Assembly (NCBI RefSeq): GCF_012030425.1
Contig: NZ_JAAUVN010000002.1
Span: 558,001-622,000, forward strand
DNA: 64,000 nucleotides
Reading direction: 5' to 3'
From: Sphingobacterium sp. B16(2022)
Lineage (GTDB): Bacteria > Bacteroidota > Bacteroidia > Sphingobacteriales > Sphingobacteriaceae
The notes under the pieces were generated by a model. It ran no database searches. It was given only the letters and a program-made list of their open reading frames with translations, and was not told the origin of the DNA. Shown here piece after piece: positions 1-8,869 of this stretch (positions within the stretch are counted from its first letter, which is position 1; each line of letters starts with the position of its first letter). Both the position numbers and the translations under genes were made by a program.

Positions 1-261
1 GGTACACAATTATATGCTCCAACAAAAAGAGGATCGGAGGCCTACTTTTCTTTTTCCACTTTAAAAGTACAATCTTTCCTTTAGTAAAGCAAATGATGTT
101 CGTTAATATTTTATCGTAATACATTAATATTATAAAAGTCGGTTTTGTTCTTTAATCCAAATTATGCAATAGCGGAGACTACAAATAACCAATTGACGAA
201 GACTATATAATTGCATTTTCTCGATTTATTTTTTTAACCTGGTTTCCTTAATGCCCAAGTT
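1..261. other. AT-rich leader, no gene seen
   Basis: No convincing coding frame is visible before the ATG at 262. The stretch is very AT-rich and probably holds the promoter of the next gene, but I could not place a clear TAnnTTTG box. Confidence 0.4.
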
Positions 262-1008
262 ATGTCCAATCGGGTAGGGTTTAAGGGAGCCAATTTAAAC
301 CTTAAAATAATGCAAAAAACTTGCAAAGGGGACGGCTATGCGCTATCCCGAGAGGAAGAAATGTTTTCGTATTTGAGTGAAAAGTGCGTCCCCGTTATCA
401 AAAAACGAACTATGATAACACTCTTACCCACAAGAACATTGAAAAATGCTAGACGAATGAGATCTAAAGATCGCCAGCCTTATGTGCCTAAGGCTATCTT
501 AGAAAAAAGAGCGAAGGAATCTTATTATTCTTTATTGATTCCATCGGAAAAAGATATTAGTCCATTCATTACTGTTGTACGCGATGCACGCAATGATGTA
601 ATACGGATTACAATGGTCAATATGGCGATCTATGAGTGCTACCTGTTTGCTCTTGGACTGCCCGCTAACTTTCCGAGTGAGCAGATCATCGTTCATGGTC
701 ACGATCGGGCCCGATACATCCCCTGTCGAACTTGCCAGTACTGTGAAAAACTGCTATTCGACTATGAACTCACTGTTCCTAGCGGTACAAGTATAGAAGA
801 CTATCAACAACAGGTATTGAATGATCTGAATGTGCACTTTCAGTTAGATGTGAAAGTAGAGAATCTTTCCGTAGTGAAAGACAGCAGAAGAGTATTTACT
901 ACGGCTGGTGAGTCTGTCGAATTGCTATGGGAAGAACAGCTGATGCTGATCATAAAAGCTAAAGCTGCAGTAGAAAAGAATCAAGAATTCATATTAGAAA
1001 AGAATTAA
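262..1008 (+). CDS. Conserved-looking hypothetical protein, 248 aa
   Basis: The ATG at 262 opens a 248-residue frame with no signal peptide or membrane segment. The middle carries a Cys cluster (CRTCQYC, about residues 154-160) that could bind a metal or form a disulfide. The N-terminal third is rich in Lys and Arg, which would suit a nucleic-acid or membrane-facing role, but no family is recognised. It lies 111 bp upstream of a SusC gene on the same strand with an RNA hairpin between them, so co-transcription is possible. In this position Bacteroidota often have a FecR-type anti-sigma factor, but it shows no transmembrane helix or FecR motif, so I do not call it that. Confidence 0.6.
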   Translation: MSNRVGFKGANLNLKIMQKTCKGDGYALSREEEMFSYLSEKCVPVIKKRTMITLLPTRTLKNARRMRSKDRQPYVPKAILEKRAKESYYSLLIPSEKDISPFITVVRDARNDVIRITMVNMAIYECYLFALGLPANFPSEQIIVHGHDRARYIPCRTCQYCEKLLFDYELTVPSGTSIEDYQQQVLNDLNVHFQLDVKVENLSVVKDSRRVFTTAGESVELLWEEQLMLIIKAKAAVEKNQEFILEKN

Positions 1009-1040
1009 ATAAAGTTTCACTACCTGTGACGCCGATTCTT

Positions 1041-1075
1041 CCGAGGGATACATTGACGACCTGGTCAACCCTCGG
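1041..1075 (+). promoter_or_regulatory. Nested RNA hairpin in front of susC
   Basis: CCGAGGG (1041-1047) pairs with CCCTCGG (1069-1075). Inside it TTGAC (1053-1057) pairs with GTCAA (1064-1068) around a 6-nt loop, with a 5-nt bulge on the 5' side. There is no T-run after it, so a simple terminator is unlikely. It sits 45 nt before the SusC ATG and could act as an mRNA stability or attenuation element. Confidence 0.5.
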
Positions 1076-1119
1076 CAAGAAACGGTGATAGGCGAAGCTT
1101 TATCCAAAAATTAACAACA

Positions 1120-4100
1120 ATGAACACATATATAATATATATAAACAAGCTCTGGGGATATCTCCGGAAGCTTCTTAAGCCACAAGGAGCAGAAATACTG
1201 CTGATCAGTAAGGTGCTCTCAGTGTGCTTATTTATGACCTTTCATATGTTGAGTAGTGCTCAGACGCCCCGCAAGGACAGCGGGGCTGATGGGCCTATCA
1301 ATCATGTATTGCGCGGTACTGTTGTGTCTGCTGTAGATAACAAACCATTGGAAGGGGTATCGGTCCGAGTCGAAGCCGAAAAGGGGAGGACCTCGACCAA
1401 GAGAGATGGAACATTCAGTTTGCAGGTTGAGCATGCAAAAGGACCCGTGAAGTTTACCTATGTCGGCTACAAAAGCCAAGAAATCAATTATACCTCAGGG
1501 GTATCGTTAATTGTGAAATTGATACCCGAAGATAACAAACTCGAAGAGGTGGAAGTCGTATCGACAGGATTTCAGAAAATACCGAAAGAACGCGCCACGG
1601 GTAGCTTCGAGTTTGTGGACAATAAGTTGTTCAATAGAAAAGTATCTACAGACTTTGTCAGTAGGCTGGAAGATGTGGTGCCGGGGATAACCTCAATGAA
1701 AATATATCCTGAAAATAAAGGAGATCTTTTGAATGTTCACATAAGAGGAATCAGTACTTTGGGTTCAGAAGGATGGCCACTGGTTGTTATTGATGGTGTA
1801 CCTTATGATAATAAGGGTGCTGATGTCGGAATAGGAGCATTTAATAATATCAACCCGAATGATATCGAGAGTGTTACTGTATTGAAAGATGCCGCTGCAT
1901 CCTCTATTTGGGGTGCGCAGTCGGGCAATGGGGTCATTGTGATCACCACGAAACGAGGGAAGTTTAATGAACGGACAGAGCTCAGTTTCAACTCCAATGT
2001 TAGTGTCAAGGCAAAGCCCGACTTGTATTATTACCCACAGATGAATACTTCGGATTATATCGATGCACAACAGTATTTGTTCGATCAAGGGAAATATGAT
2101 AGTTGGTTTGAAGATAAATATTATAATCCGCAACCCGCGTTATGGCTGATGTACAATAGGCGAAATGGGGATGTACCTGAATCGGAGTTCTATAAACAAA
2201 TTAAGCTCATGAAGAATACGGATCTACGAGATGATTTCTTGAAATATATCTATCGGAATGCGATCAATCAGCAATATCATGCGCAATTACAAGCAGGTGG
2301 TGAGCGGGTTAATACACTTTTTTCTGCGGGCTACGATAAGAACTTAAATGATGTGATTACTTCTTCCTTCAGTCGTTTGAACCTCAAATCCAATACGCAG
2401 TTCAAACCCATTAAAAATTTGGTAGTGGATTTAGGGCTGATGTATACAGAAATAAAAAAGCAGGAATCACTCGTTCCGGTGGGATATCATGGACTAGCAA
2501 AAGGTATGCAAAATTATCCCTATATGCGTCTAGCTGATGAACATGGAAATGCCTTAAATGTAGACGGTAGTGGACTTAATCCTGCTTTCAGGGATACGGT
2601 AGCAGGTGGACGTCTATTGGATTGGATTTATAATCCTTTGAATGAATTGGATGATTCAAAAGAAACACAGGTTATCAATGAATTTTTCACCACGATGAAT
2701 GCTGGTTATCATTTTGATTTTGGATTAAAATTGAATGTACTTTATGCTTATCAACGCTCTAAATCCAAGTTCGAAGCATGGCAAGGTATGGGTACCATAG
2801 GACAACGAGATCTTATCAATAGCTATGCGAGTTGGACTGACGCTAAGGTGACTTGGAATCTTCCAGTTGGGGATAGTTTTTATCAATCAAATTGGGATAA
2901 TCTTACACATCAAGGTCGAGCTACTGCTGAGTATTTTAGAAAATGGAATAATAAACATGAACTGACCCTATTTTCGGGTATAGAAGTGCGTAGCATTGAA
3001 AAAAATGCCACTTCTAGTCAATATTACGGATTTAATCCAGAAACAGGTTCTTATAAATCTGTGCCCTATGGCGTTTTACTACCGATGTTAAATGGAATCC
3101 TGGGTTCTTCCACGATTCGTGACCCCAATAGTTACCAACATTTCCAAAATAATTTCCGATCCTATTTTGCTAATCTTGCCTACACTTATTTAGATCGATA
3201 TATTTGGAGTGGCTCATACCGCAAAGATGCTTCCAACCTTTTTGGCGTAAAGAGTAATGATCGGGGACAGCCTTTTTGGTCTTTAGGTCTTGCTTGGATT
3301 TTGTCTAAGGAAACCTTTATGAAAAACAGTCCATTCGATCATTTTAAATTGCGAGGTACCTACGGGTATAATGGTAATGTGAATAATAGAACTTCGGCTT
3401 ATCCAATAATCAACATCGTTACTAATCCTAATAGTACGACTGGACAGAACTACGGGATGATCAGTACACCTCCAAACCCGAGTTTACGTTGGGAACGGAT
3501 AGCGATTACTAATCTAGGACTTGACTTTGCACTAAAGGGAAATAAGCTGTCGGGAAGTGTCGAATATTATGTAAAAAATGCCAAAGACCTGATTGCTCCA
3601 GATAGGGTAGACCCGAGTACGGGTTTTACGACCTTAATGATCAATAGTGGTAATATCCGTACCAAAGGTTGGGACATAAGTTTAAATGCTATTCCAATTC
3701 AGCTTAAAAACTGGACCTGGAGCAGTAATTTCGTTTTTACTTATGGACGGACAAAGGTGCTTAAATCCTATGTCTCAAATGAAAATGGGAAAGATTTCAT
3801 CAGTTCCGCACAATCCAATCCAAGGACTGCAATTGAAGGCATGGACCTCTATTCGTTATTGGCCTACAAATGGGGCGGCTTAGATCCTGAAACAGGACAA
3901 GCACGCGCTTATTTGAATGGTGAGGTGTCCAATAATTATAATGCCATCTTAGCCTTGAAGGTACATGATCTTGAAAATTACGGTTCGACTGTACCTTTGT
4001 ATACAGGAAGTTGGCGCAACAGCGTTCGTTTTAAGGAGTTGGAACTGTCATGGAATATTTCCTATCAATTGGGGCATAAATTCTTGCGCAATTCCTTTGA

Positions 4101-4464
4101 TAACCTCTTGTTTTTGAACAGTGATATTGGGCATAAAGATTATGCGCTGCGCTGGCAAAAACCAGGAGATGAATTGCTGACTGATGTACCTGCTTTTAAC
4201 TATCCTGCTGACTTAGGTAGTCAGGTTTTTATGCGATCATCCGCTCTATTGGAGAATGGAGGACAGATCAAACTTCGCGACATACAGTTGAGTCTTAATG
4301 TGCCTTTTGCGAATAGGTTTAAATTGAAAAATTTTAGAATATATGCTTACATACAAAATGTAGGTACTATTTGGCGAAGTAATAAAATAGGTATTGATAG
4401 CGAGTATGGCTCTAATATTCCAGAGGCAATCATGTCTTCACTAGGTGTTAATTTTAAACTTTAA
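1120..4464 (+). CDS. SusC/RagA-type TonB-linked outer membrane transporter
   Basis: This is an outer-membrane TonB-dependent transporter that would import a ligand captured by the partner SusD lipoprotein. After an N-terminal signal region ending near SSAQ (about residue 48) comes a carboxypeptidase-D-regulatory-like domain (about 60-135, with GVSVRVE and GTFSL). A plug domain (about 150-280) carries the SusC hallmarks LNVHIRGIST, PLVVIDGVPYD, IESVTVLKDAAASSIWG and GVIVITTKRG. The rest is a beta-barrel ending in LGVNFKL. At 1114 residues it has normal family length. The SusD gene follows after 11 bp. The thioredoxin behind it suggests a redox-related or peptide substrate rather than a glycan, since no glycoside hydrolase is adjacent. 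The signal region is longer than usual, so a start at a later Met is possible. Confidence 0.95.
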   Translation: MNTYIIYINKLWGYLRKLLKPQGAEILLISKVLSVCLFMTFHMLSSAQTPRKDSGADGPINHVLRGTVVSAVDNKPLEGVSVRVEAEKGRTSTKRDGTFSLQVEHAKGPVKFTYVGYKSQEINYTSGVSLIVKLIPEDNKLEEVEVVSTGFQKIPKERATGSFEFVDNKLFNRKVSTDFVSRLEDVVPGITSMKIYPENKGDLLNVHIRGISTLGSEGWPLVVIDGVPYDNKGADVGIGAFNNINPNDIESVTVLKDAAASSIWGAQSGNGVIVITTKRGKFNERTELSFNSNVSVKAKPDLYYYPQMNTSDYIDAQQYLFDQGKYDSWFEDKYYNPQPALWLMYNRRNGDVPESEFYKQIKLMKNTDLRDDFLKYIYRNAINQQYHAQLQAGGERVNTLFSAGYDKNLNDVITSSFSRLNLKSNTQFKPIKNLVVDLGLMYTEIKKQESLVPVGYHGLAKGMQNYPYMRLADEHGNALNVDGSGLNPAFRDTVAGGRLLDWIYNPLNELDDSKETQVINEFFTTMNAGYHFDFGLKLNVLYAYQRSKSKFEAWQGMGTIGQRDLINSYASWTDAKVTWNLPVGDSFYQSNWDNLTHQGRATAEYFRKWNNKHELTLFSGIEVRSIEKNATSSQYYGFNPETGSYKSVPYGVLLPMLNGILGSSTIRDPNSYQHFQNNFRSYFANLAYTYLDRYIWSGSYRKDASNLFGVKSNDRGQPFWSLGLAWILSKETFMKNSPFDHFKLRGTYGYNGNVNNRTSAYPIINIVTNPNSTTGQNYGMISTPPNPSLRWERIAITNLGLDFALKGNKLSGSVEYYVKNAKDLIAPDRVDPSTGFTTLMINSGNIRTKGWDISLNAIPIQLKNWTWSSNFVFTYGRTKVLKSYVSNENGKDFISSAQSNPRTAIEGMDLYSLLAYKWGGLDPETGQARAYLNGEVSNNYNAILALKVHDLENYGSTVPLYTGSWRNSVRFKELELSWNISYQLGHKFLRNSFDNLLFLNSDIGHKDYALRWQKPGDELLTDVPAFNYPADLGSQVFMRSSALLENGGQIKLRDIQLSLNVPFANRFKLKNFRIYAYIQNVGTIWRSNKIGIDSEYGSNIPEAIMSSLGVNFKL

Positions 4465-4475
4465 TCCGAATAATC

Positions 4476-5834
4476 ATGAAATTATACATGTATATCTGTA
4501 GCATGTGTGCTATACTATCTTTGTGCTGCTGTAACAATTTTTTAGAGGTCAAACCGGATATCAAGATGGTTATACCCAAAAGTTTGGATGATGCTGAGCT
4601 TTTGCTTAATGACTATGCAACGATGAATACGGGCTATCCGATATACGGGGAATGGTCTGCCGATGAATATTATATAACTCCCGAAACATTTGACGCACGA
4701 TTAGACTTTGATCTACGTAATACTTATACCTGGATGGATATCATTTACGACGATGTGTCGCAATGGCAAAGACCATATAGAGCTATATTTAATGCCAACC
4801 AAGTTGTAGAAATCATTAATAATAGTGGACAAGATATGGATGCCCTAAAGGTCAAAAACCTACTAGGGTTAGCACATTTTTTTCGGGCATTTGCTTTTCA
4901 GCAATTGGTTGAAGTTTTTGCGCCTGCTTATCAAAAAGAAACAGCTTCTGTTGAGATGGGAATCCCTTTGCGATTGACTCCCGGCATAGACGAACCTTCC
5001 AGTCGCGCCTCTGTTCAGGAAACATATGATCAGGTTTTGCGGGATTATAGGGAGGCATCGATTAGATTACCGATTGAAGAAGGTATAAAGGGCAGGCCTT
5101 CTCGAGCAAGTGCCTATGCAGGTCTGGCAAGAACTTATTTGGTGATGGGGAAATTTGAAGAAGCGTATCGATATGCGGATTCTTGTTTACAATTGAAAAG
5201 TGAGCTGATGGATTTTAATAATCTTGATAAAAATAAAGCATTACCAATTGCAAGATTCAATGCTGAAGTACTTTTTCCAGCCATATCTGCAACTTCAGGT
5301 CCAATGAATCTGAATTATGGCTTGGTTGATTCGTTGCTTTATAAAAGCTATGAACCCAACGATCTGCGAAAAGTTGTCTTTTTTCGAGCAAACAGTTATC
5401 CATTAAATTCCTACGGTTATAAAGGGAGTTATGATAATGCAATGGCTAATCTGTTTGTTGGCCTGACGGCAAGTGAGGTTTACTTGATCAAGGCGGAGGC
5501 AGGTGCTCGAATCGGTAAAATTGAAGAGGCCCTGACTGCATTGAATACTTTGGGTGAAAAACGATTTGAACGGAATAAATATGTTGCTGTTACCGAACGA
5601 AACCCCGAGTTGTTATTGAACCTGATTTTGAAAGAAAGACAAAAAGAATTGGTTTTTAGAGGGCGTCGCTGGTCTGATCTCAAAAGGTTGAATCTAGATC
5701 CTCGATTTCAGAAGACACTAAAGCGGGAGATGCATGGAGTGGTATACCAATTGGTGCCGAACAGCCGTAAATATGCCTATAGACTTCCTGAAATCGTAGT
5801 CAATAGTGGGAAAATACCTCAAAATATTCGCTAA
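4476..5834 (+). CDS. SusD/RagB-type surface nutrient-binding lipoprotein
   Basis: This is the surface lipoprotein lid of the SusC channel. The N-terminus is a lipoprotein signal (ILSLCCCNNFLEVKPD, with the acylated Cys near residue 17-19). The family pattern follows: helical TPR-like segments such as ARAYAG-like YAGLARTYLVMGKFEEAYRYA, and near the C-terminus the SusD hallmark LILKERQKELVFRGRRWSDLKRL (about residues 388-410, split here across two motifs: ERQKELVFRGRRW and SDLKRL). The protein ends KIPQNIR, a typical SusD tail. It has 452 residues, is slightly short but complete, and lies 11 bp after susC and 21 bp before the thioredoxin gene, so all three are probably one operon. Confidence 0.94.
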   Translation: MKLYMYICSMCAILSLCCCNNFLEVKPDIKMVIPKSLDDAELLLNDYATMNTGYPIYGEWSADEYYITPETFDARLDFDLRNTYTWMDIIYDDVSQWQRPYRAIFNANQVVEIINNSGQDMDALKVKNLLGLAHFFRAFAFQQLVEVFAPAYQKETASVEMGIPLRLTPGIDEPSSRASVQETYDQVLRDYREASIRLPIEEGIKGRPSRASAYAGLARTYLVMGKFEEAYRYADSCLQLKSELMDFNNLDKNKALPIARFNAEVLFPAISATSGPMNLNYGLVDSLLYKSYEPNDLRKVVFFRANSYPLNSYGYKGSYDNAMANLFVGLTASEVYLIKAEAGARIGKIEEALTALNTLGEKRFERNKYVAVTERNPELLLNLILKERQKELVFRGRRWSDLKRLNLDPRFQKTLKREMHGVVYQLVPNSRKYAYRLPEIVVNSGKIPQNIR

Positions 5835-5855
5835 TCATTTATAAAAAAGAAGAAA

Positions 5856-7109
5856 ATGAACTATTTAAAATTAATAGCTCTGGTATGGATGATACTGCTG
5901 AGCGCTCCTTATACTTATGCACAGTCTGTTCAAAAAATGGATATGAGCAAAGTACTCAAAGTGGGAGATACTTTTGTTTCGCCAAGCTCGGTTCAGCAGA
6001 TGCGGGGTACTGGAAAAGTTATCAACTTTCATAAATTAGTCAACAAAGTCGTAATACTGGATTTCTTTGATACCTATTGCGGTACATGTATTCAGGCTAT
6101 GCCTAAGTTGAAAAAGCTACAGGACAAATTGAAAGATAAGGTACAGATCATCTCTGTCAGTTGGCAAGATGGGGCTACATTAGAGAAATTCTTTGAGAAG
6201 AATGAATATCTTAAGGAAAATAAGGTCAATTTGCCTGTGATTTATTCGGACCTCTATTTAAAGGCGCGATTTCCTCACCTTACCGTTCCGCATGTTGTTT
6301 TTTTGTACAAAGGAAAAGTGCATGCCATATCAAGTCCTGATTTAATCTCTGAAGAACATATCTTGGCATTATATAATACAGGTCAGATTGATTTTCCGTT
6401 AAAGGATGATTATGGTAAAGGAAATCTTTTAGGACAAACTATTAGTGAAGTGCAAATGAAGGGAGCTGTTTCACTTTCTGGATATCAAGATGGTGTCCCG
6501 TTTGAATCCTTTAGAAGACAGCAGGATAGTGTGACAGGTTTACAAAAGACATCCTTTTATAATAGCTCCATCTACAGTGCCGTGATGTTTACGTGGGCCA
6601 AAATAAAAAAAGCAAGTTATGTACCAAGACCCGAACGCTTGCTGTTGAAGGTGAAAGACCCGAATCACTATGAGGATATCGCTAATGATGGCGATATCTG
6701 GTATGCGGAACATGCTATTTCTTATGAGCGATTAGATAAAATACAAAGAACAGATTCGGCGCAGGCGAGGCTATTACTAAATGATTTACATGCCTTTTTA
6801 GGTATTTTAACCTATAAAGATGTGAAAAATATAAAATGCTTAATCTTGAAGTCATGTCCTGTAAAACCCTATACGGGGAAATTACCCTTGGACGGGATGA
6901 CTTATAATGGAAGTTCAGTCTTAGCAGTTATGTTGGATATGGGGCAACAGTTTCCACCAGTCTTGGATTTAGTTAAGAGTAAAGTAGTGCTAAAACTTGG
7001 GAAATATAACAATTTGGATGAGCTGAATGAGCAACTTGCTTCTTATGGTATTGTAGCTGAAATTGGCATGGGCGAGCAGGAGGTACTGGTGATTGAGGAA
7101 GTGGAATAG
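5856..7109 (+). CDS. TlpA-like thioredoxin-fold protein with C-terminal extension
   Basis: This is a secreted (periplasmic or surface) thiol-disulfide protein. A signal peptide ends at TYAQS (about residue 24). The thioredoxin-like domain (about 35-170) contains the active-site motif CGTC within FDTYCGTCIQAMPKL and the cis-Pro region LTVPHVVFL. About 220 further residues of a mixed alpha/beta domain follow. The end (SYGIVAEIGMGEQEVLVIEEVE, read as two parts) resembles the C-terminal domain seen on many Sphingobacteriia TlpA proteins encoded beside SusCD and related to DUF3738; that match is by memory only. It is the last gene of the SusCD operon, 21 bp after susD, and is followed by a strong terminator. 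Confidence 0.85.
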   Translation: MNYLKLIALVWMILLSAPYTYAQSVQKMDMSKVLKVGDTFVSPSSVQQMRGTGKVINFHKLVNKVVILDFFDTYCGTCIQAMPKLKKLQDKLKDKVQIISVSWQDGATLEKFFEKNEYLKENKVNLPVIYSDLYLKARFPHLTVPHVVFLYKGKVHAISSPDLISEEHILALYNTGQIDFPLKDDYGKGNLLGQTISEVQMKGAVSLSGYQDGVPFESFRRQQDSVTGLQKTSFYNSSIYSAVMFTWAKIKKASYVPRPERLLLKVKDPNHYEDIANDGDIWYAEHAISYERLDKIQRTDSAQARLLLNDLHAFLGILTYKDVKNIKCLILKSCPVKPYTGKLPLDGMTYNGSSVLAVMLDMGQQFPPVLDLVKSKVVLKLGKYNNLDELNEQLASYGIVAEIGMGEQEVLVIEEVE

Positions 7110-7117
7110 GATAAAAT

Positions 7118-7149
7118 AAAATAGGGTATGAAACTTCATACCCTATTTT
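7118..7149 (+). terminator. Rho-independent terminator of the susCD-tlpA operon
   Basis: A perfect 15-bp inverted repeat (arms 7118-7132 and 7135-7149, core ATAGGGTATGAA/TTCATACCCTAT) lies 9 bp after the tlpA stop and is followed by a T-rich stretch. Its A and T flanks allow it to work on both strands, so it may also stop the minus-strand gene at 7182. Confidence 0.85.
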
Positions 7150-7181
7150 GTTTTATGTAAAAACTGAGGTTAAGGTGATTT

Positions 7182-7409
7182 TTACCGCCTTTTTAAATGT
7201 ACATTTGGACCATTAACTTGATTTTGAAGTGAATTGAGCATTTCGTCTTTCAAATCTTCGGTGAGAATGGGCTTATTGTTAAGATCAGCATCAGCCTCTA
7301 TGTAACACATTTGCTGTGTTGGAGTAAGACACGTGGGAGGTGTTGATGTTATTGGTGTATAAGATCCTGGATCTGATGGGTTTGTACCCGTATAGCTGAA
7401 TAGTGCCAT
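7182..7409 (-). CDS. Small Cys-containing peptide, 75 aa
   Basis: The frame begins MALFSYTG, is rich in Pro, Thr and Ser, and has a pair of Cys in PTCLTPTQQMCYIEAD. It has no signal peptide. Short Bacteroidota proteins of this shape (MALF-Y-TG N-terminus, two Cys, DEMLNSLQNQ helix) recur beside SusCD/TlpA loci; I recall them but cannot name a family (DUF6520 is one possibility). It is convergent with the tlpA operon across the terminator at 7118-7149. A substrate or partner role for the TlpA protein is speculation. Confidence 0.6.
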   Translation of the reverse strand: MALFSYTGTNPSDPGSYTPITSTPPTCLTPTQQMCYIEADADLNNKPILTEDLKDEMLNSLQNQVNGPNVHLKRR

Positions 7410-7478
7410 AACTTTAATTTTTGTTATTGTTAGTAATTGATATCAATATTTAACATATTCATATCGTTAAAGATCGAA

Positions 7479-7625
7479 CTACCTGTGTATAACAGGTTGG
7501 CCACATAGAAGCTTCCGCACATGGGAGGCTACTATATTAAAGTGGACTTTAATAATCATACCGCCTGCGGGAAATACTGCAAATCTGTAACGGTACTTTT
7601 TGATACCGATCTGGTTGTTTTTCAT
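7479..7625 (-). CDS. Possible small basic protein, 48 aa
   Basis: The ATG is at 7623-7625 and the stop at 7479. The product begins MKNNQIGIKKYRYRFAVF and is basic, with PAGGM in the middle. It lies 70 bp upstream of the 75-aa peptide gene on the same strand. Only the clean start, the AT-rich spacer before it and the gene order support it. Confidence 0.35.
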   Translation of the reverse strand: MKNNQIGIKKYRYRFAVFPAGGMIIKVHFNIVASHVRKLLCGQPVIHR

Positions 7626-7713
7626 AGGTGTTATTTTTTGTAATTGCTACCGTTCAATATGCTTTTTCCAAGCTGATGCCTATCCTTGCCTACTGGTTTA
7701 TTTGTTGAAAACT

Positions 7714-7964
7714 TTAACTATGCACTGCAGCAGGACTCAGTAATCTATCGCAATCTTGATCACATTTGATCCCTTTCAGCAGTACATGGGTAATGCTGGT
7801 CTGGTTTTCAAGTGCACAGCAGATCTCAGCTTCCATATCACAGATGATGACCGGTTTTTTGTGATGGTCATTGGTCTTTATAGAATGGACTTACAGATTT
7901 CTTTTACAATGCGGCCGATGATTGCCGCATCGTGTGTAGCATATATAAAAACAGTCGTAATCAT
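7714..7964 (-). pseudogene. Frameshifted remnant of a small protein of unknown function
   Basis: The ATG at 7962-7964 opens MITTVFIYATHDAAIIGR... and stops after 28 codons at 7878. One base out of phase a second frame continues as HHKKPVIICDMEAEICC... until 7714. Together they read like one protein of about 83 residues broken by a single frameshift. I do not recognise the family. Confidence 0.4.
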
Positions 7965-8187
7965 AGTTTTAAACTGTGAACTAACTAAGACTAAGGTAAA
8001 GGGAAAACGAAGGGCATCGGTAGCACATTTGCGACACTTTTTTTGTTAAGCGCTTAACAATTTAAATGCTCATTTGCGTCAGTTTTATCGTTAATAATTT
8101 GCATTTTTTATTGTAAAACGATGTTATTGTATTGTGATTTGATTATAATATCCTATTTGTAGGAAATTTATTTTATTTGCTCCTAAA

Positions 8188-8415
8188 GTGGCATTGCACT
8201 TGTTGCATAATGAAATTCTTCTTGATAAAAGAAAAACCATTAAAAATTGTTGCTTTTTAGGTTCAAAAAAAGGCTTTATCAGAACCATACTCTTATCTAA
8301 TCCGCCAGATTTGCTATGTGTCATCGTCCTGTATAAGGGCTTTGTTGGAGAAACCCCATTGGACAGTAATATGCTCCAATTGATCACCTCTAATGCATCA
8401 GATTGTACAGTGTAA
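8188..8415 (+). CDS. Possible small protein, 75 aa, GTG start
   Basis: The frame starts GTG and reads MALHLLHNEILLDKRKT. The same opening (MALNLYQGEMLLDKG) occurs at 35343 with similar upstream bases, which suggests a real gene family rather than chance. No domain is recognised, and the opposite strand also carries an open frame over this stretch. It could be a 3'-truncated gene. Confidence 0.4.
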   Translation: MALHLLHNEILLDKRKTIKNCCFLGSKKGFIRTILLSNPPDLLCVIVLYKGFVGETPLDSNMLQLITSNASDCTV

Positions 8416-8760
8416 TTTACGTCTTCGGCGTCATTTGATCTCTGTGTATCGGTGTGTATCTTTGATGAGAGATTAATAAACCTGGAGTGGATAAGGTGGT
8501 GGAATAAGTCAAGAGATTGTTTCCAGAAAGGTGAAGTCGTATATAAATAAAATGGGAAATATAAGGCATCATGTTGATGCTTTTATAGATCAAAAAGCCT
8601 AAACTTTAATAAGTGCCTACTCTGTTATAGGATTTTCGGCAACCTCCTTTAATTGTATAGTATGGTCCATTCTGAAACAGGAGTATGAATTGCTGTTTCC
8701 CGTGAACTCGTTGGTTATACTAAGTTCGAGAGAAATGTGATTCGGAGGTTAGCACAAGAG

Positions 8761-8858
8761 TGACAGTTTTACTGTCTTTGTGTAGACAAATATTTTGAAA
8801 AAATAATGTCATATAAACTGTCAAATACTTTACAGTTTGTATGTAAAATCTTTGACAG
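8761..8858. repeat. Cluster of CTGTC/GACAG inverted motifs
   Basis: GACAG-TTTTA-CTGTC lies at 8762-8776. AAACTGT (8815-8821) faces ACAGTTT (8832-8838), and CTGTCAAA (8818-8825) faces TTTGACAG (8851-8858). The cluster abuts the 3' end of the minus-strand gene at 8870. It may be an operator array or a set of overlapping transcript-end hairpins. Confidence 0.5.
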
Positions 8859-8869
8859 CTTCTTAATTT

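Noticed and set aside
1765..2133. 122-aa minus-strand frame inside susC
   Set aside because: Shadow of the SusC plug-domain codons.
7756..8049. 97-aa plus-strand open frame
   Set aside because: It opens with a non-ATG codon and lies opposite a better, frameshifted minus-strand reading; the residue composition looks random.
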